A DNA stretch of 64,000 nucleotides from Sitta carolinensis. Lineage: Eukaryota > Chordata > Aves > Passeriformes > Sittidae. The translations under genes were made by a program, and so were the position numbers. The notes below the pieces were generated by a model. It saw only the letters and a program-made list of their open reading frames with translations, did not search any database and had not been told where the DNA came from. Position 1 is the stretch's first letter. Every line of letters starts with the position of its first letter. Of the stretch, positions 22,801 to 54,405 are shown piece by piece. Where the stretch lies: the NCBI GenBank assembly GCA_032173965.1, contig CM063309.1, positions 2,365,564 through 2,429,563 of the forward strand, read 5' to 3'.

Positions 22801-24372
22801 AAAACTGGGTGACGTCTACAAGGATACAGTACAAAAAAAAAAAAAAAATAATTTTGGTCCATGGAAAAAACCGTAATATTCAGTTAAGAAAAGCAGTTAC
22901 TCTGCAACAGCTACGTTTGCCTATGTAGGACTCAGCATCCCTCCTGTGGGAGTACCCTGAGGAGTCAGGGGCTGCTTCTCCAGCACCAAGACCTTCACCC
23001 CAGTACCACAGAGGAGCATTTCAGAAGGGCAAAGGAGAGGGGAAGTCGAGAGTCTATTACTCACAGACATGTAGTAACACAGACACAAGGAGTAGTAGTA
23101 GGGCCACCCAGGTGCTCCAACTCACAGCAGCCTCCCCAGCTACACTGAACCGGGTGAGGGCTCATCAGTAACGAGATCCTGCAGCTATTACAAGAGTCAG
23201 ACCAACTTTTGAGTCCATTTGCATTATAGTCCCGAGCAGAAAACACTGGGATCAGGATGAAGATTTCATTCTCCTCAGCCTGACCACAGGTAACTCATTC
23301 CAGGAGGAGTCATGGGGGCTGCTACTCCTCACAGTGGAGAAAAATCTATTTGTACATTCCTGAACCATGCTGGGCCCTATGGCAGCCCCATAGCCTAAAA
23401 CTTGACTAAAAACCACAGGAGCTTCAGCATGGAAACACCTGCTAACTCACATATGCTTGGAAAAAATGTCCATTTCCAAGGACTGTCCTGTTAAACCCTT
23501 GGACCCACACAAAGGAGCCTCTGGTCCCCACAGCAAGTGACACAGGACAATGTCCCAAAGGAATGAGCCTACAACACTGTCCCTGCAGAATTCCAGGCAG
23601 CTGCTGCATCCCTTCTCCTTGCTCCAGGGAAATCAAGCAGCCACATGGTTTGCTGGAACCCACTTGGAGGTGTTTGAAGTGCAGAGCGCTGCATCACTCC
23701 AAGGCTTCCACATCCCTGCAGGAAGCCAAGGCCTTGTCTCCCTGTGCTCCCAGCCTAGGTCAGTCCATCATGGAACACAAAGGGAACGGGGCAGGGAAGA
23801 AGGGAGAAGGGAAGAAGCAATTTTCTACACAGTCCAGTAACTTCCTCAAGGAGGAGAGTGACCTATGAGGCAGCCCAATGCAGCAGCACCCTCCGAGGAG
23901 GGGGTGAGGGCAGGGAGGTATGTCAGCTCACAGCATCCTGCCCACGACAGCGCCTGGCACGGGCTGTAAAACGTGGCAGGGAAGAGCCCAGCCACACCTT
24001 AGAGCAGAGCCAGGCTTCAGAGCCAGCTCTGGGTGCCCAACCAGATGCTGGTTGGGGAGGAATGGGCTGAGAGGAGGCTGGAGTCACTGGCTAGCAGGGA
24101 CACTACGGGCAGTGCGGAGTCACGGGGACGCTCGTGGAAGCCTTGGGACTGACAAGGCAACAGTCAAGAAGAAAACCAGGTAGAAATGTGTGCTCATTGG
24201 AGCCTGTCTGCTTGTCCCAGGTGTCCTGGACTTGCCCCAGCAGGGACAATGCCAGGATGAATAACGTGGGCCTCGCTGCCGGAGTGGGATTCGGGGAGCT
24301 GGAACAGAGAGCTGTGCAGCTCTGTCTCCACAAACAGCTGTGATGCTTCTGCCTGGGGAGGAGCAGAGCAGC

Positions 24373-29768
<5,396 letters not shown>

Positions 29769-30374
29769 CTTGTCTCGCACAAAGAGAGCGGAACCGGAAA
29801 TGGCCCCGCACGGCGCGCGGAGAGCCGGGGAGCAGCCGGTCACGCCCACCGCGCGCGGCGCCCCCTGCCGGCCGGGAGGAGCAAGCGCAGCGGAGCGGCC
29901 GGGGGGGGCGGGAAGAGGGGATCGGGGATGACCGGGGACACCGAGGGTGGGACTGGGGGGCGAGATGGTCCCAGACACTGGGAAGGGTTGTGGAGACCTG
30001 TGGCAGTTTGGACTCGGTGATTTTTTCCGACCTCCGGGATTCTGCGATCTTAGGGATGGAGTTTATGGGAAAGCAAATGGCCATGAAGGGTCCAGTTTGT
30101 GCGGGTTCAGGCTGAGCAGCAGGGAAAGGATTCCTGTCTCCCCTGAGGTTCCACGAGAGCAGGAGGTTGGAGTTAAAGGCCACTTTCTGCAAGTATTAAC
30201 ATTAAATTCCTTTTCCCTGAAGCAGTTTCCTGTGCTCAGAGAGAAAGGGGACACAAATCCAGCATTAATCCGTGGAAAAAGCCAAGTGCGCTGTCACATC
30301 CCGAATATTAATTAAACAATTAATGATGATCATCTGATGAACGCTGCCTCCAGCCTGGGGGTCCTAGCACAGGG

Positions 30375-30540
30375 AGGACCTGGAGCTGCTGGAGCAAGGA
30401 TGATCACAGGGATGGAGCAGCTCTCCTGGGAGGAAAGGCTGGGAGAATTGGGATTGTTCAGCCTGGAAAAGAGACCATTTGGGGTGACCTCATTGTGGCC
30501 TTCCTCCTGCCCCGAGGGTTTGGTGGAACAGCTTTGGAAA
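30375..30540 (+). mobile_element. CR1-type LINE fragment
   Basis: 'ggacctggagctgctggagc', 'gatggagcagctctcctggg', 'ttgttcagcctggaaaagag' and 'gacctcattgtggccttcc' match the end of the CR1 coding region. It lies in the SMARCD1-ASIC1 spacer. Confidence 0.92.
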
Positions 30541-30614
30541 TGCCTCCCCTGCACCTGCCCAGCCAGCCGGGCTCTGGCTGCAGGACAGCAGCAGCCAGGA
30601 CTGTGGGGTTGTTG

Positions 30615-31190
30615 CTGGGGGTCCCTGGATCCTGATCAGGGTGAGGATCCCTGGGTCCTGAAGGGGCTGAGGGTCCCTGGATTCTGAACAGGCTGAGGAT
30701 CCCTGGATCCTGATCAGGGTGAAGCTCCCTGGATCCTGATCAGGGTGAGGATCCCTGGATCCTGAAGGGGCTGAGGATCCCTGGATTCTGATCAGGTGAG
30801 GATCCCTGGATCCTGAAGGGGCTGAGGGTCCCTGGATCCTGAAGGGCTGAGGGACCCTGGATTCTGAACAGGTGAGATCCCTGGATCCTGATCAGGATGA
30901 AGCTCCCCAGATCCTGAACAGACTGAGGGTCCCTGATTCTGAACGGGCTGGGGATCCCTGGATCCTGATCAGGGTGAAGCTCCCTGGATCCTGATCAGGG
31001 TGAAGCTCCCTGGATCCTGAAGGGCTGAGGGTCCCTGGATTCTGAAGGGGCTGAGGGACCCTGGATTCTGAACAGGGTGAGGATCCCTGGATCCTGATCA
31101 GGGTGAGGGTCCCTGGATTCTGAACAGGCTGAGGGTCCCTGGATCCCAAACAGCTTCAGATCCCGAACAGACCGAAGGTCCCCAGATCCC
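30615..31190 (+). repeat. 26-bp minisatellite rich in GGATCC and TGATCA
   Basis: About 20 copies of a unit of about 26 bp, alternating CCCTGGATCCTGATCAGGG with TGAGGAT or TGAAGCT linkers. Variants replace TGATCAGG with TGAAGGGG or TGAACAGG. It follows directly after a CR1 fragment. Open frames over it (for example 30892-31149) are repeat artefacts. Confidence 0.94.
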
Positions 31191-31359
31191 AAACACTCTG
31201 AAGTTCTGAATCCCGACCAGGCTGACATTCCCAGCCCACTCCTGCCGTCTCACTCCAGCGGACACGCCGGACCCTTGTGCCTGGAAAGCACGGCGGGACC
31301 TGCTGCGTTCCACGGGGCGTGGGGGGCTCAGAGCCCTCCCCGAGCCCTCCCCGAGCCCT

Positions 31360-31660
31360 CCCCGAGCCGTGCTCGGCCGGGCCGTGACAGATGGACGGGC
31401 TGAGCTGCTCCCAGCACGGCCGGCAGCTCCGGCGGGGGCTGCGGGGGGATTACCGGGGATGCCGCGGGGCGGAGCGGGCACGGCTCTGGCCCTGGTTCAT
31501 CGCCTCCAGTAACGCCCTCCTGGCCCCGCCGTTCTCCTTCCAGTCCCGCCCGCCGTCCTCTGCAGCTCCGGCTCTGGTGAGCGGGGTGAGGCCGTTCTCG
31601 TTGAGATGCAGAACGCTCCTCTGCCATTTCCAGGAGCCAGGGGACGCGGTCGGAGCCAAG
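31360..31660 (+). other. CpG-rich segment with an unassigned open frame
   Basis: A frame opens at ATG 31391 and runs about 60 codons through CpG-rich DNA to a donor-like CTG|GTGAGCGG near 31575. I recognise no family, and composition bias alone could explain it. A TG/GT-rich tract follows at about 31676-31700. Listed so it can be checked against RNA; I do not call it a gene. Confidence 0.2.
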
Positions 31661-32240
31661 GGACCGTGGGGGAGGGTGTGTGTGAGTGTGTGTGTTGGCA
31701 TTTCAGCGTTCCCTGCCCACTCCCACTCCCTATTATTCGGTCTCCATGGAGTCCTGAGGGCTTTTTTTGGATGCCCACCGTTGGATCTGCTCTGTTGTTA
31801 CTTCTGCTAAAATTTGTAGGACAAAGGGTGTGTTTACATTTGGGTTGTGTTCCCAGGGCTCCTGCCAGGGTGAAATTCCACATGGTGACTCCTGTTTGAC
31901 CTCAGGTGGGTCCCAAACCGCGGAGGTGTTGGAGTTGTCGGGGATTAACAGCTCTGTGAGCGTTAATTCTCCTTTCCCTGCTCGGGAGCAGAAATCAGCT
32001 CCCTGCTCCCGCCCGGTGTCCGTTCGGGGAGTTCCTTGGGAAGGCACCCGCAGCTCCCGGGAAGGGGAGGCTCAGCTCCGACCTAGGGCACATCCCAGGC
32101 AGCAAAAATCTGAAATCTGGCCCAAAGCTTTTTCCTCCCCCTCCCTTTCCTTCAGCTCCAGGAGCATCCCGGGATGAGGCTGTCCCCACCTGCCTCCTCG
32201 GGGGAGCATTTCCAGCAGCTCAGCAAGAGAGAAAGGCTCG
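31660..32240. other. SMARCD1-ASIC1 spacer, right part
   Basis: No exon recognised. The ASIC1 3' UTR probably ends at or to the right of this point (- strand), near the AT-rich tract beginning at about 32240. Confidence 0.5.
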
Positions 32241-32419
32241 GCGTGGGGGAGTTATATCATTTATATCATTCTTTATATCATCGTTGTTAAGAGTAGCAGG
32301 TATTGATGTACAATGCATCTGTCATCTTATTGTGCTTCCTATGAAAATGTGTGTACATAGTACAGATACCGGAGAGAATTCCACACTTTATACACTTGAA
32401 GGCATTCAGAGATCAGTAA

Positions 32420-32422
32420 CAG

Positions 32423-32448
<26 letters not shown>
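32420..32448 (+). repeat. Poly(A) tract, about 29 bp
   Basis: An uninterrupted A-run on the + strand (T-run in the ASIC1 transcript sense). It could be the tail of a processed insertion, but no matching body or target-site duplication was seen. Confidence 0.9.
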
Positions 32449-32453
<5 letters not shown>

Positions 32454-32504
32454 ACAAGAACAAGGCCTAAATGCTACTGGATGGGTATCTACACTGGCAT
32501 GATG

Positions 32505-32575
32505 CATATAGATATATATATATATATGTACACATATATATATAGTCATATATATTATATATAAGAAATATAAAA
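32505..32575. repeat. AT microsatellite, interrupted
   Basis: TATATA runs broken by 'gtacaca' and 'gtcata', within the inferred ASIC1 3' UTR. Confidence 0.9.
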
Positions 32576-33417
32576 TGCCGATGACATAATAACAAAAAAA
32601 AAGAGTTTTCTTCAACAGGTGAGCCTCTAGGTCAAATCCCAGCCCCATCTTTAAAAGCTTGAATGGGAAAGAGAAAGAAAGAAAATAAATAAATGAAACA
32701 ATGAAACATTAGGAGAAATCCATAAGAAAATTTATGGACGTGGCCAACCCGTCGTCTTTGGGTGATTGCTGGATACAAAGGACTGACCCCCAGTTCCTAA
32801 TTTTGGTCAGGAAGCAAATAATAAGAATAAAAATGACAAGATTAAAAAAAAAAAACAAACCTGCAGTTTAGAAAAAAAAAAATTACTAAAAAGACTTATT
32901 GCAAAAGCTCTTAAAGATAAGTAGCACTTGGGCCCGGGGAGGGCTCTGGCCTGGGGGCTGGCAGATGGGCTGGGGGGCAACGGGGACCCTGGAGGGGAGC
33001 AGTGGGCACTGACAGACCCGGGGGGCAGTGGCCAGGTGGCCACAGAGCCCAGCCAGGGCAGGGCCATGCCGGGGAGGGGCAGTGGCAGCCCTGGGAACCC
33101 CCAGACACCCCAATCCCCCGGGGCTGTTGGGGCTCAGCAGGGTGGGGGCTGCAGCCCCAGAGCCCCCCGTGAACCCCGGGGCGCTGGGGGTCCGGAGCCG
33201 TCCCAGCCACGGCTGGCCAGATGGGGCCAGGGGTTCCCTTCTGCCTCCTCCCGAGGATGGCTGGGCTGGTTTGGGGCCCCAGGGTTCCCTGGGGACGGCA
33301 GGGACTGCAGGGCAGTGCTGGCACTGGCCAGGCTGCCCAGAGCCCAGGAGGGGCGGCCGGGGAGGGACAGTGCCCGCAGTCCTCAGAGCTGAGGTGGCAC
33401 CTCCCAGCTGAGCCCCC

Positions 33418-33512
33418 TCTGGGGCTGATCTGGGGCTGATCCCGGGGCTGATCCGGGGGCTGATCCGGGGGCTGATCCCAGGGCTGATCCCGGCGCTGAT
33501 CCCGGGGCCAAG
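33418..33512. repeat. 15-bp tandem repeat
   Basis: Six or so units of the form GGGGCTGATCCCGGG in the inferred ASIC1 3' UTR. They explain the ISPGISPR-like frames on the - strand. Confidence 0.88.
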
Positions 33513-34129
33513 GCAGATGTTCTGACAGGCGGAGGTGCCGCGTCTTCGTGCCGGGAGCGCCCGGGCGAGCCGGGGCCGGGGTCCCGGGGTCCAGAGGGGC
33601 TCCCCGGGGGCTCCCGGCTGCTGCCCCGTGCCGGGGGCTCCCCGGTGATCCCCACCAGGCACAGGGGGCCCGGCAGGCATGGCCAAGGCATTGGAGGAAG
33701 GATGAGCATGGAGACGATGGAGGACAGACGGACAGGGCTGTGGATGGAGACTGCGGCCGAACGGCTGCTTCTTCTTGGCTTCTGGGTTTTAGTTAAAAAG
33801 GCCGAGGGGAGCCAAGGGGGAGCCGGGGCAGGCCCGTGCCCTGGCCCACTGTGCGTGTCGCTCCCGCTCCGCGGGACGGCCGGGCTGGAGCATCCTGGAG
33901 TCTCTGAAGGAGCAGGGCAGGCGCAGAGCAGCTGCCGCGGGGGCTGCGCCGGGGTCTGGCGTTACCCGACCCCACTGCCCGCCCCAAAATCCGAGGCCGT
34001 CGCTCTTGTCCGTGTCCCACCGTGCCGAGGAGCAAAGGCCCCTTAGATGTGTCTCTCCGCTGGCACTGGCGGGGAGAAGGGCAGCTCTCGCAGGGCTTTG
34101 GTAGCTCAGGTTGTACATCCAGACGTCGG

Positions 34130-50439
<16,310 letters not shown>

Positions 50440-50560
50440 GGTCAGTGCCAGCACCCCGGGGTGGCCACTCTGCCAAGAAAGGAGCCCGTGGGTGCCCAGC
50501 CCACGGCAGCACCCACCAGGGCAGATGCTTTGCTGTGCCCTGCTCTTGCCCCCAAGCCTA

Positions 50561-50592
50561 CATATATATATATATATATACACATACAGACA

Positions 50593-50640
<48 letters not shown>
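50561..50640. repeat. TA microsatellite, two blocks
   Basis: About 20 bp of TA, an interruption (CACATACAGACATGCA), then about 45 bp of TA. It lies about 90 bp upstream of the acceptor at 50470-50471, in the inferred first intron of ASIC1a. Confidence 0.97.
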
Positions 50641-50646
<6 letters not shown>

Positions 50647-50869
50647 AATACATTTATTTGGATGCAGCCTCTTACATTTCCTCCCCTCCCACCTCCTCCC
50701 TGCCCTCCCCATCCCACGGCAGGATTGGGGTGCTGTGCCCCCCCCACCCCACACTTTATCTCCCCCTCCCCTCCCACCTGCCCCTGCTCCCCCCTCCACC
50801 TCCCACAAATGGCACCGTCGCATCGACAAACAGCTGAAGGAATCAAGGATGCAAACCTGGAATCAGGGC

Positions 50870-51210
50870 CGGCGGCCGTGGCTGGAGCTGGGTTCGTGTC
50901 GCTGCCGCTGCGCCGGGGGAGCCGGGGCTGGGGTGAGCCTCTCTCCGCCGGCTGGCAGCACGGGAGCGGGAGACGTGCAGGCACCGAGGGTGCTGAGGCA
51001 CCGAGCCCGGCAGCGGCGGGTGAACCGGAAAAGAAGGGGGGGGAAATAAAAATAGCCCCGTTGGTACCTTGGTGCAAGCGTGGGAGCGGGGATGCGCCGG
51101 GGCCTCGCTCAGCGCCGCGCGGGGGGACCGCAGGCGACCATCGCTGGAGAGGAGGCAGCTGCCGTGTGCGAGGAGATAAGAGGAGGAGAAGGAAGGCGAG
51201 CAGGAGGCTG
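50870..51210 (-). promoter_or_regulatory. ASIC1: CpG-rich segment, possible ASIC1a first exon and promoter
   Basis: GC- and CpG-rich block upstream of ASIC1a. On the - strand a donor-like CACCAAG|GTACCA (exon end 51068) could pair with the acceptor at 50470-50471 to form a 5' UTR intron of about 600 bp. It is inferred from the need for an upstream exon; no transcript evidence. Confidence 0.4.
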
Positions 51211-51363
51211 CTTCCCTGCCAAACACATGGATACCTCCCCCTGTGGCTATCTGGGAGCTGGTGATTTCTTCAGATGCATAATCCGCATGAAGTCATTGTC
51301 TGAGCGCTGGTGGGGCCGGAGGCCGCGGAGGGGTGAGGGGTGCCGCAGGCCGGTGGGCAGCGA

Positions 51364-51418
51364 GGAGGAGGAGGAGGAGGAGGAGAAGGAGGAGGAGGAG
51401 GAGGAGGAGGAGGGAGAG
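51364..51418 (+). repeat. GAG/GGA trinucleotide array
   Basis: About 17 GAG-type triplets, interrupted once by AAG. It gives poly-Glu, poly-Arg or poly-Gly frames on the + strand and poly-Ser, poly-Pro or poly-Leu frames on the - strand, all artefactual. Confidence 0.95.
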
Positions 51419-51419
51419 G

Positions 51420-54200
51420 CGCAGGAGCGGCGCTCCAGCGATTGCAGGCGCTGGCAGGGGCTGTTGGTGCTGCTGCCGTGTGCATGTGGGTAATGTGTGT
51501 GTGCGTGTGCGTGTGCCGCTCCCATCCCCCAGCGCCTTCCAGGGATGCTCCGGCTCCTCGCTCCGCCGGAGCCCCCCGACCCTCCCCGCAGCCCTGAGCC
51601 CTCTCTCCCTTGCCACGGTCTCCCCCGCCCTTCAGGCTTCACCCGTGGTGGCCCCAGCGCCGGCGGGGTGTGGGGCACCTTGGGGTTGGTCCTTTTTGGG
51701 GCACCTCGAGCCCTTTTGGGGCCCACGTGTCCCCGAGTGTCCACCCCGGGCTCAGCCCTGCTCTGCTGCCCGTGGCTGGTCCCTGTCACGCCTGTCGCGA
51801 TGACAGGGACTGACCCTGCTGGAGGCCCTCGCCTCGCTCAGGACACGCCGCCCCTTTGGCAGCATCGTCCCTCTGCCGCTGTCCCCGGGATCCTCCCGGG
51901 GCAGGAGGCACCGGGTGCTCTGCTCCTCCCCGGGGCAGAGCAGAGCGGGGGGGGTTGCACAGCTCTGCCCAGCTCCCCCCAGTGCCAGCACATCTCCCAC
52001 TGCCTCCAGCTGCACCCTGCGATGCCCCGGGGAGCGGGGTGCCCTCGCCACCCCAGCCGAGCCCCCGCGGCAGCGGCTCTGGGTGCGGAGGATGCAGGAG
52101 GAGCCCGCCCACAGCTCCCAGTAAGGTGGCTGCAGTCAAAAGGAAAGAGATGCTTTAATGTCCTGTACCAGTGCGATGTTGGAAAGGGACAGCCAGACCC
52201 CAGGGTTGTCACGAGCTGTGTCCCTGCCCAGAGGTGCCTTCCCAGCACAGTGTCCCTACCTGAACCGCGCAATAGGGAGCGTGGGCACTTAGGGACGCAG
52301 CAGGGTGAGGCACACGTACCCTCTCCCCAAAATCCCACGGCTTGGACACGCTTGGTTTGGTCTTTTTCTGGAGCATCTTCTCCGCTGCCCAGGCAGAAGC
52401 TCTGCGTTTTACAGCCCGACCTGCTCGGGAGCACCTGGGAGCAATAGGGGTGGGGGACAGGGACACCCCCTGAGCCAGTGTCCCCCTTGCCAGGCTCAGG
52501 GACAACCCTGCCAGTGCCTGGGGACGTGGCTGCGAGGCCGGGAGAGCAGCATTAGCATTCCCAGTTGGCCTTTCCCAGCTCTGCCTTTCCCTTCCCGCTC
52601 CGTCCTGCAGTCGGCATCGCTCCTTGCTGCCTGCTTGACAGCTGTCCCTCCATTAGCGCTCCTGATGGGAGCCCGGGAAGGATGTGCTGCTGGGATAAGG
52701 GAGAAGGACATTTAGAAAGTGGTTTTTTCGCCCCCTCTCTCTTTCTTCCAGATAAGAGGTCGCTCTCTGCGGTGGTTTTATTGACAATCCATCCCCCGGC
52801 AGCGCGGGCTGGGCGGGGAGGGAGGAAGTCTCAGGCTGGAGCAGGTGAACACAAGGATGTTCTTGGGAGTCCCCGATTTCTAGAGCCCAAGAAATCCCCA
52901 GGGAAGAGGCTCTGCGGCGTCCCCTGGATGGAGAATATTTCCTGGGGGTCTCGTGGAGCTGTTGGGGCCCCAGACACCCCAGGACCCTTTTCTAGAGGAG
53001 CCAGTGAAGGAGGAGAGCGGCCAGAGGAAACTTCCTTACCGCTGGCCCTCGTCCAGGGAGAATGCAGCTGCATCCTTGGAATCGAGTGGAGCGTGGGGAC
53101 TGGGAGCGTTTCCGTGTTATTTTTTGGGGAAGCCACGTGAGGGTTGTGTTAATTCCTGCTGGGAGAGACAGCGGAACCAGCCGCGGGCTGTGGGATGAGT
53201 GGGGAGGTAACAGCCTCAGGTCATAACTGCAGGACGAGGCTTAAAGGGTGGGTGAGTGAGGGGTGGTGGGATGTGAGTGGCTGTGGCGGGGTCCTCCTGT
53301 TAAAATGGGTGCTCAGAGCACGGATTCAGTAACCAGGGCTCCCCTCAGCGTGCCCTCAGATCTAATTAGAATGAAAAAAAGTAATTAAGGGAAGGTGCTG
53401 GAGAGCTGAGGCTCCCAACGCAGGCTCCGACAGCCAGGCAGGATCCGACGTGGCTTGGGAAAACCTCGGGAGTTTTGAGTAAGGGATAACTCAAGGCCTG
53501 GGGCGCTTTTCTCACCTTCCCAGCAGAGCTGGCCCCTGCTTCACCATCCACACCCCAGTTACGGAAACCAGCTCCCATCCTGCTTCTTGGAAGAGCATCC
53601 CCAGGGCAAGGATGGATAAATGATGCTTTTCCATTTTTTTGGGGGGTTGTGCTGCACTATCGCTCCCTCTGTGGAGGCAGCCCTGGCTTGCAAATTGCTT
53701 CTTTACCTGCATCTGTCCAGGAGGCAAATTAATGAATAATGACCAATTAGTCCTGTGGGTGCTGGAGGTGCTGGCACTGCTGCATCCCTTCCTGGAGCAT
53801 GAGGCTCTGGGGGTGCCTGGCCCTGCAGTCCGGGACTCAATTTGTGTATTTAAGAGATTTAATTCAGAAGTCACCACTGGCGTGTGGCAAAGCTCCTGGG
53901 GCTGCAGAGGCAGCGCTCAGGTGTTCAGCCCATCCAGGACAAAAATTCCAAAGGAGAGGGGGGAAAAAATTCCATCCCCCCTCAAACCTGGACTGTGTGA
54001 AATATCTTCACAGCCGATCTCTGCTAATGGGTTGCAAATTGCTTCCATCAGCTCCAGCATTACAGATTGCCGTCTGAAATTGCTTCCAGGAGCCCATTTT
54101 GGGGCCAAATACTTCCTTGCTTGGGGAAATAACCATCAGCATCATTAACGACAGTAAATTGTATTCAAATGAGGCACCGTGGGGCCTTATTAGGACTTCT
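51420..54200. other. Upstream region of ASIC1, no gene seen
   Basis: A GC-rich part to about 52500 and more mixed sequence after it. AT-richer islands occur near 53360-53400 and 53715-53760. Open frames lack family resemblance and splice context. Confidence 0.65.
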
Positions 54201-54204
54201 TACA

Positions 54205-54405
54205 TGTGCCTTTCTCGCTGGTGGGGCAGCTCCAGCATTAGGGACTCTTGCATCAGCACAGAATCCTTTAAATGGAAAAGACTTCCAAGATCATCCTCTC
54301 ACTGCCAAGGCCACCACTAAGCCTCCAGCACCACATCTACACGTCTTAAATCCCTCCAGGAATGGTGCCTCCACCACTGCCCAGGACAGGGCAGGGCAAC
54401 ATTTT
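54205..54405 (+). mobile_element. CR1-type LINE fragment
   Basis: 'cacagaatcctttaaatgg', 'aaaagacttccaagatcatc', 'ctcactgccaaggccaccac', then 'taaatccctccaggaatgg' follow the CR1 order. It is the only clear CR1 in the last 13 kb. Confidence 0.88.

Larger units (their letters stand above)
32240..34129 (-). other. ASIC1: Probable ASIC1 3' untranslated region
   Basis: Downstream of the ASIC1 stop. It includes a GC-rich part (33000-34100) and an AT-rich part (32240-32930). TATAAA-like hexamers on the - strand occur at about 32250-32280 and 32387, but no clear AATAAA, so the 3' end is uncertain. Open frames at 32886-33686 and elsewhere are compositional. Confidence 0.45.

Noticed and set aside
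32420..32448. Poly(A) run as the tail of a processed pseudogene
   Set aside because: No gene-like body upstream on the + strand and no target-site duplication found; more likely a simple A/T tract in the ASIC1 3' UTR.
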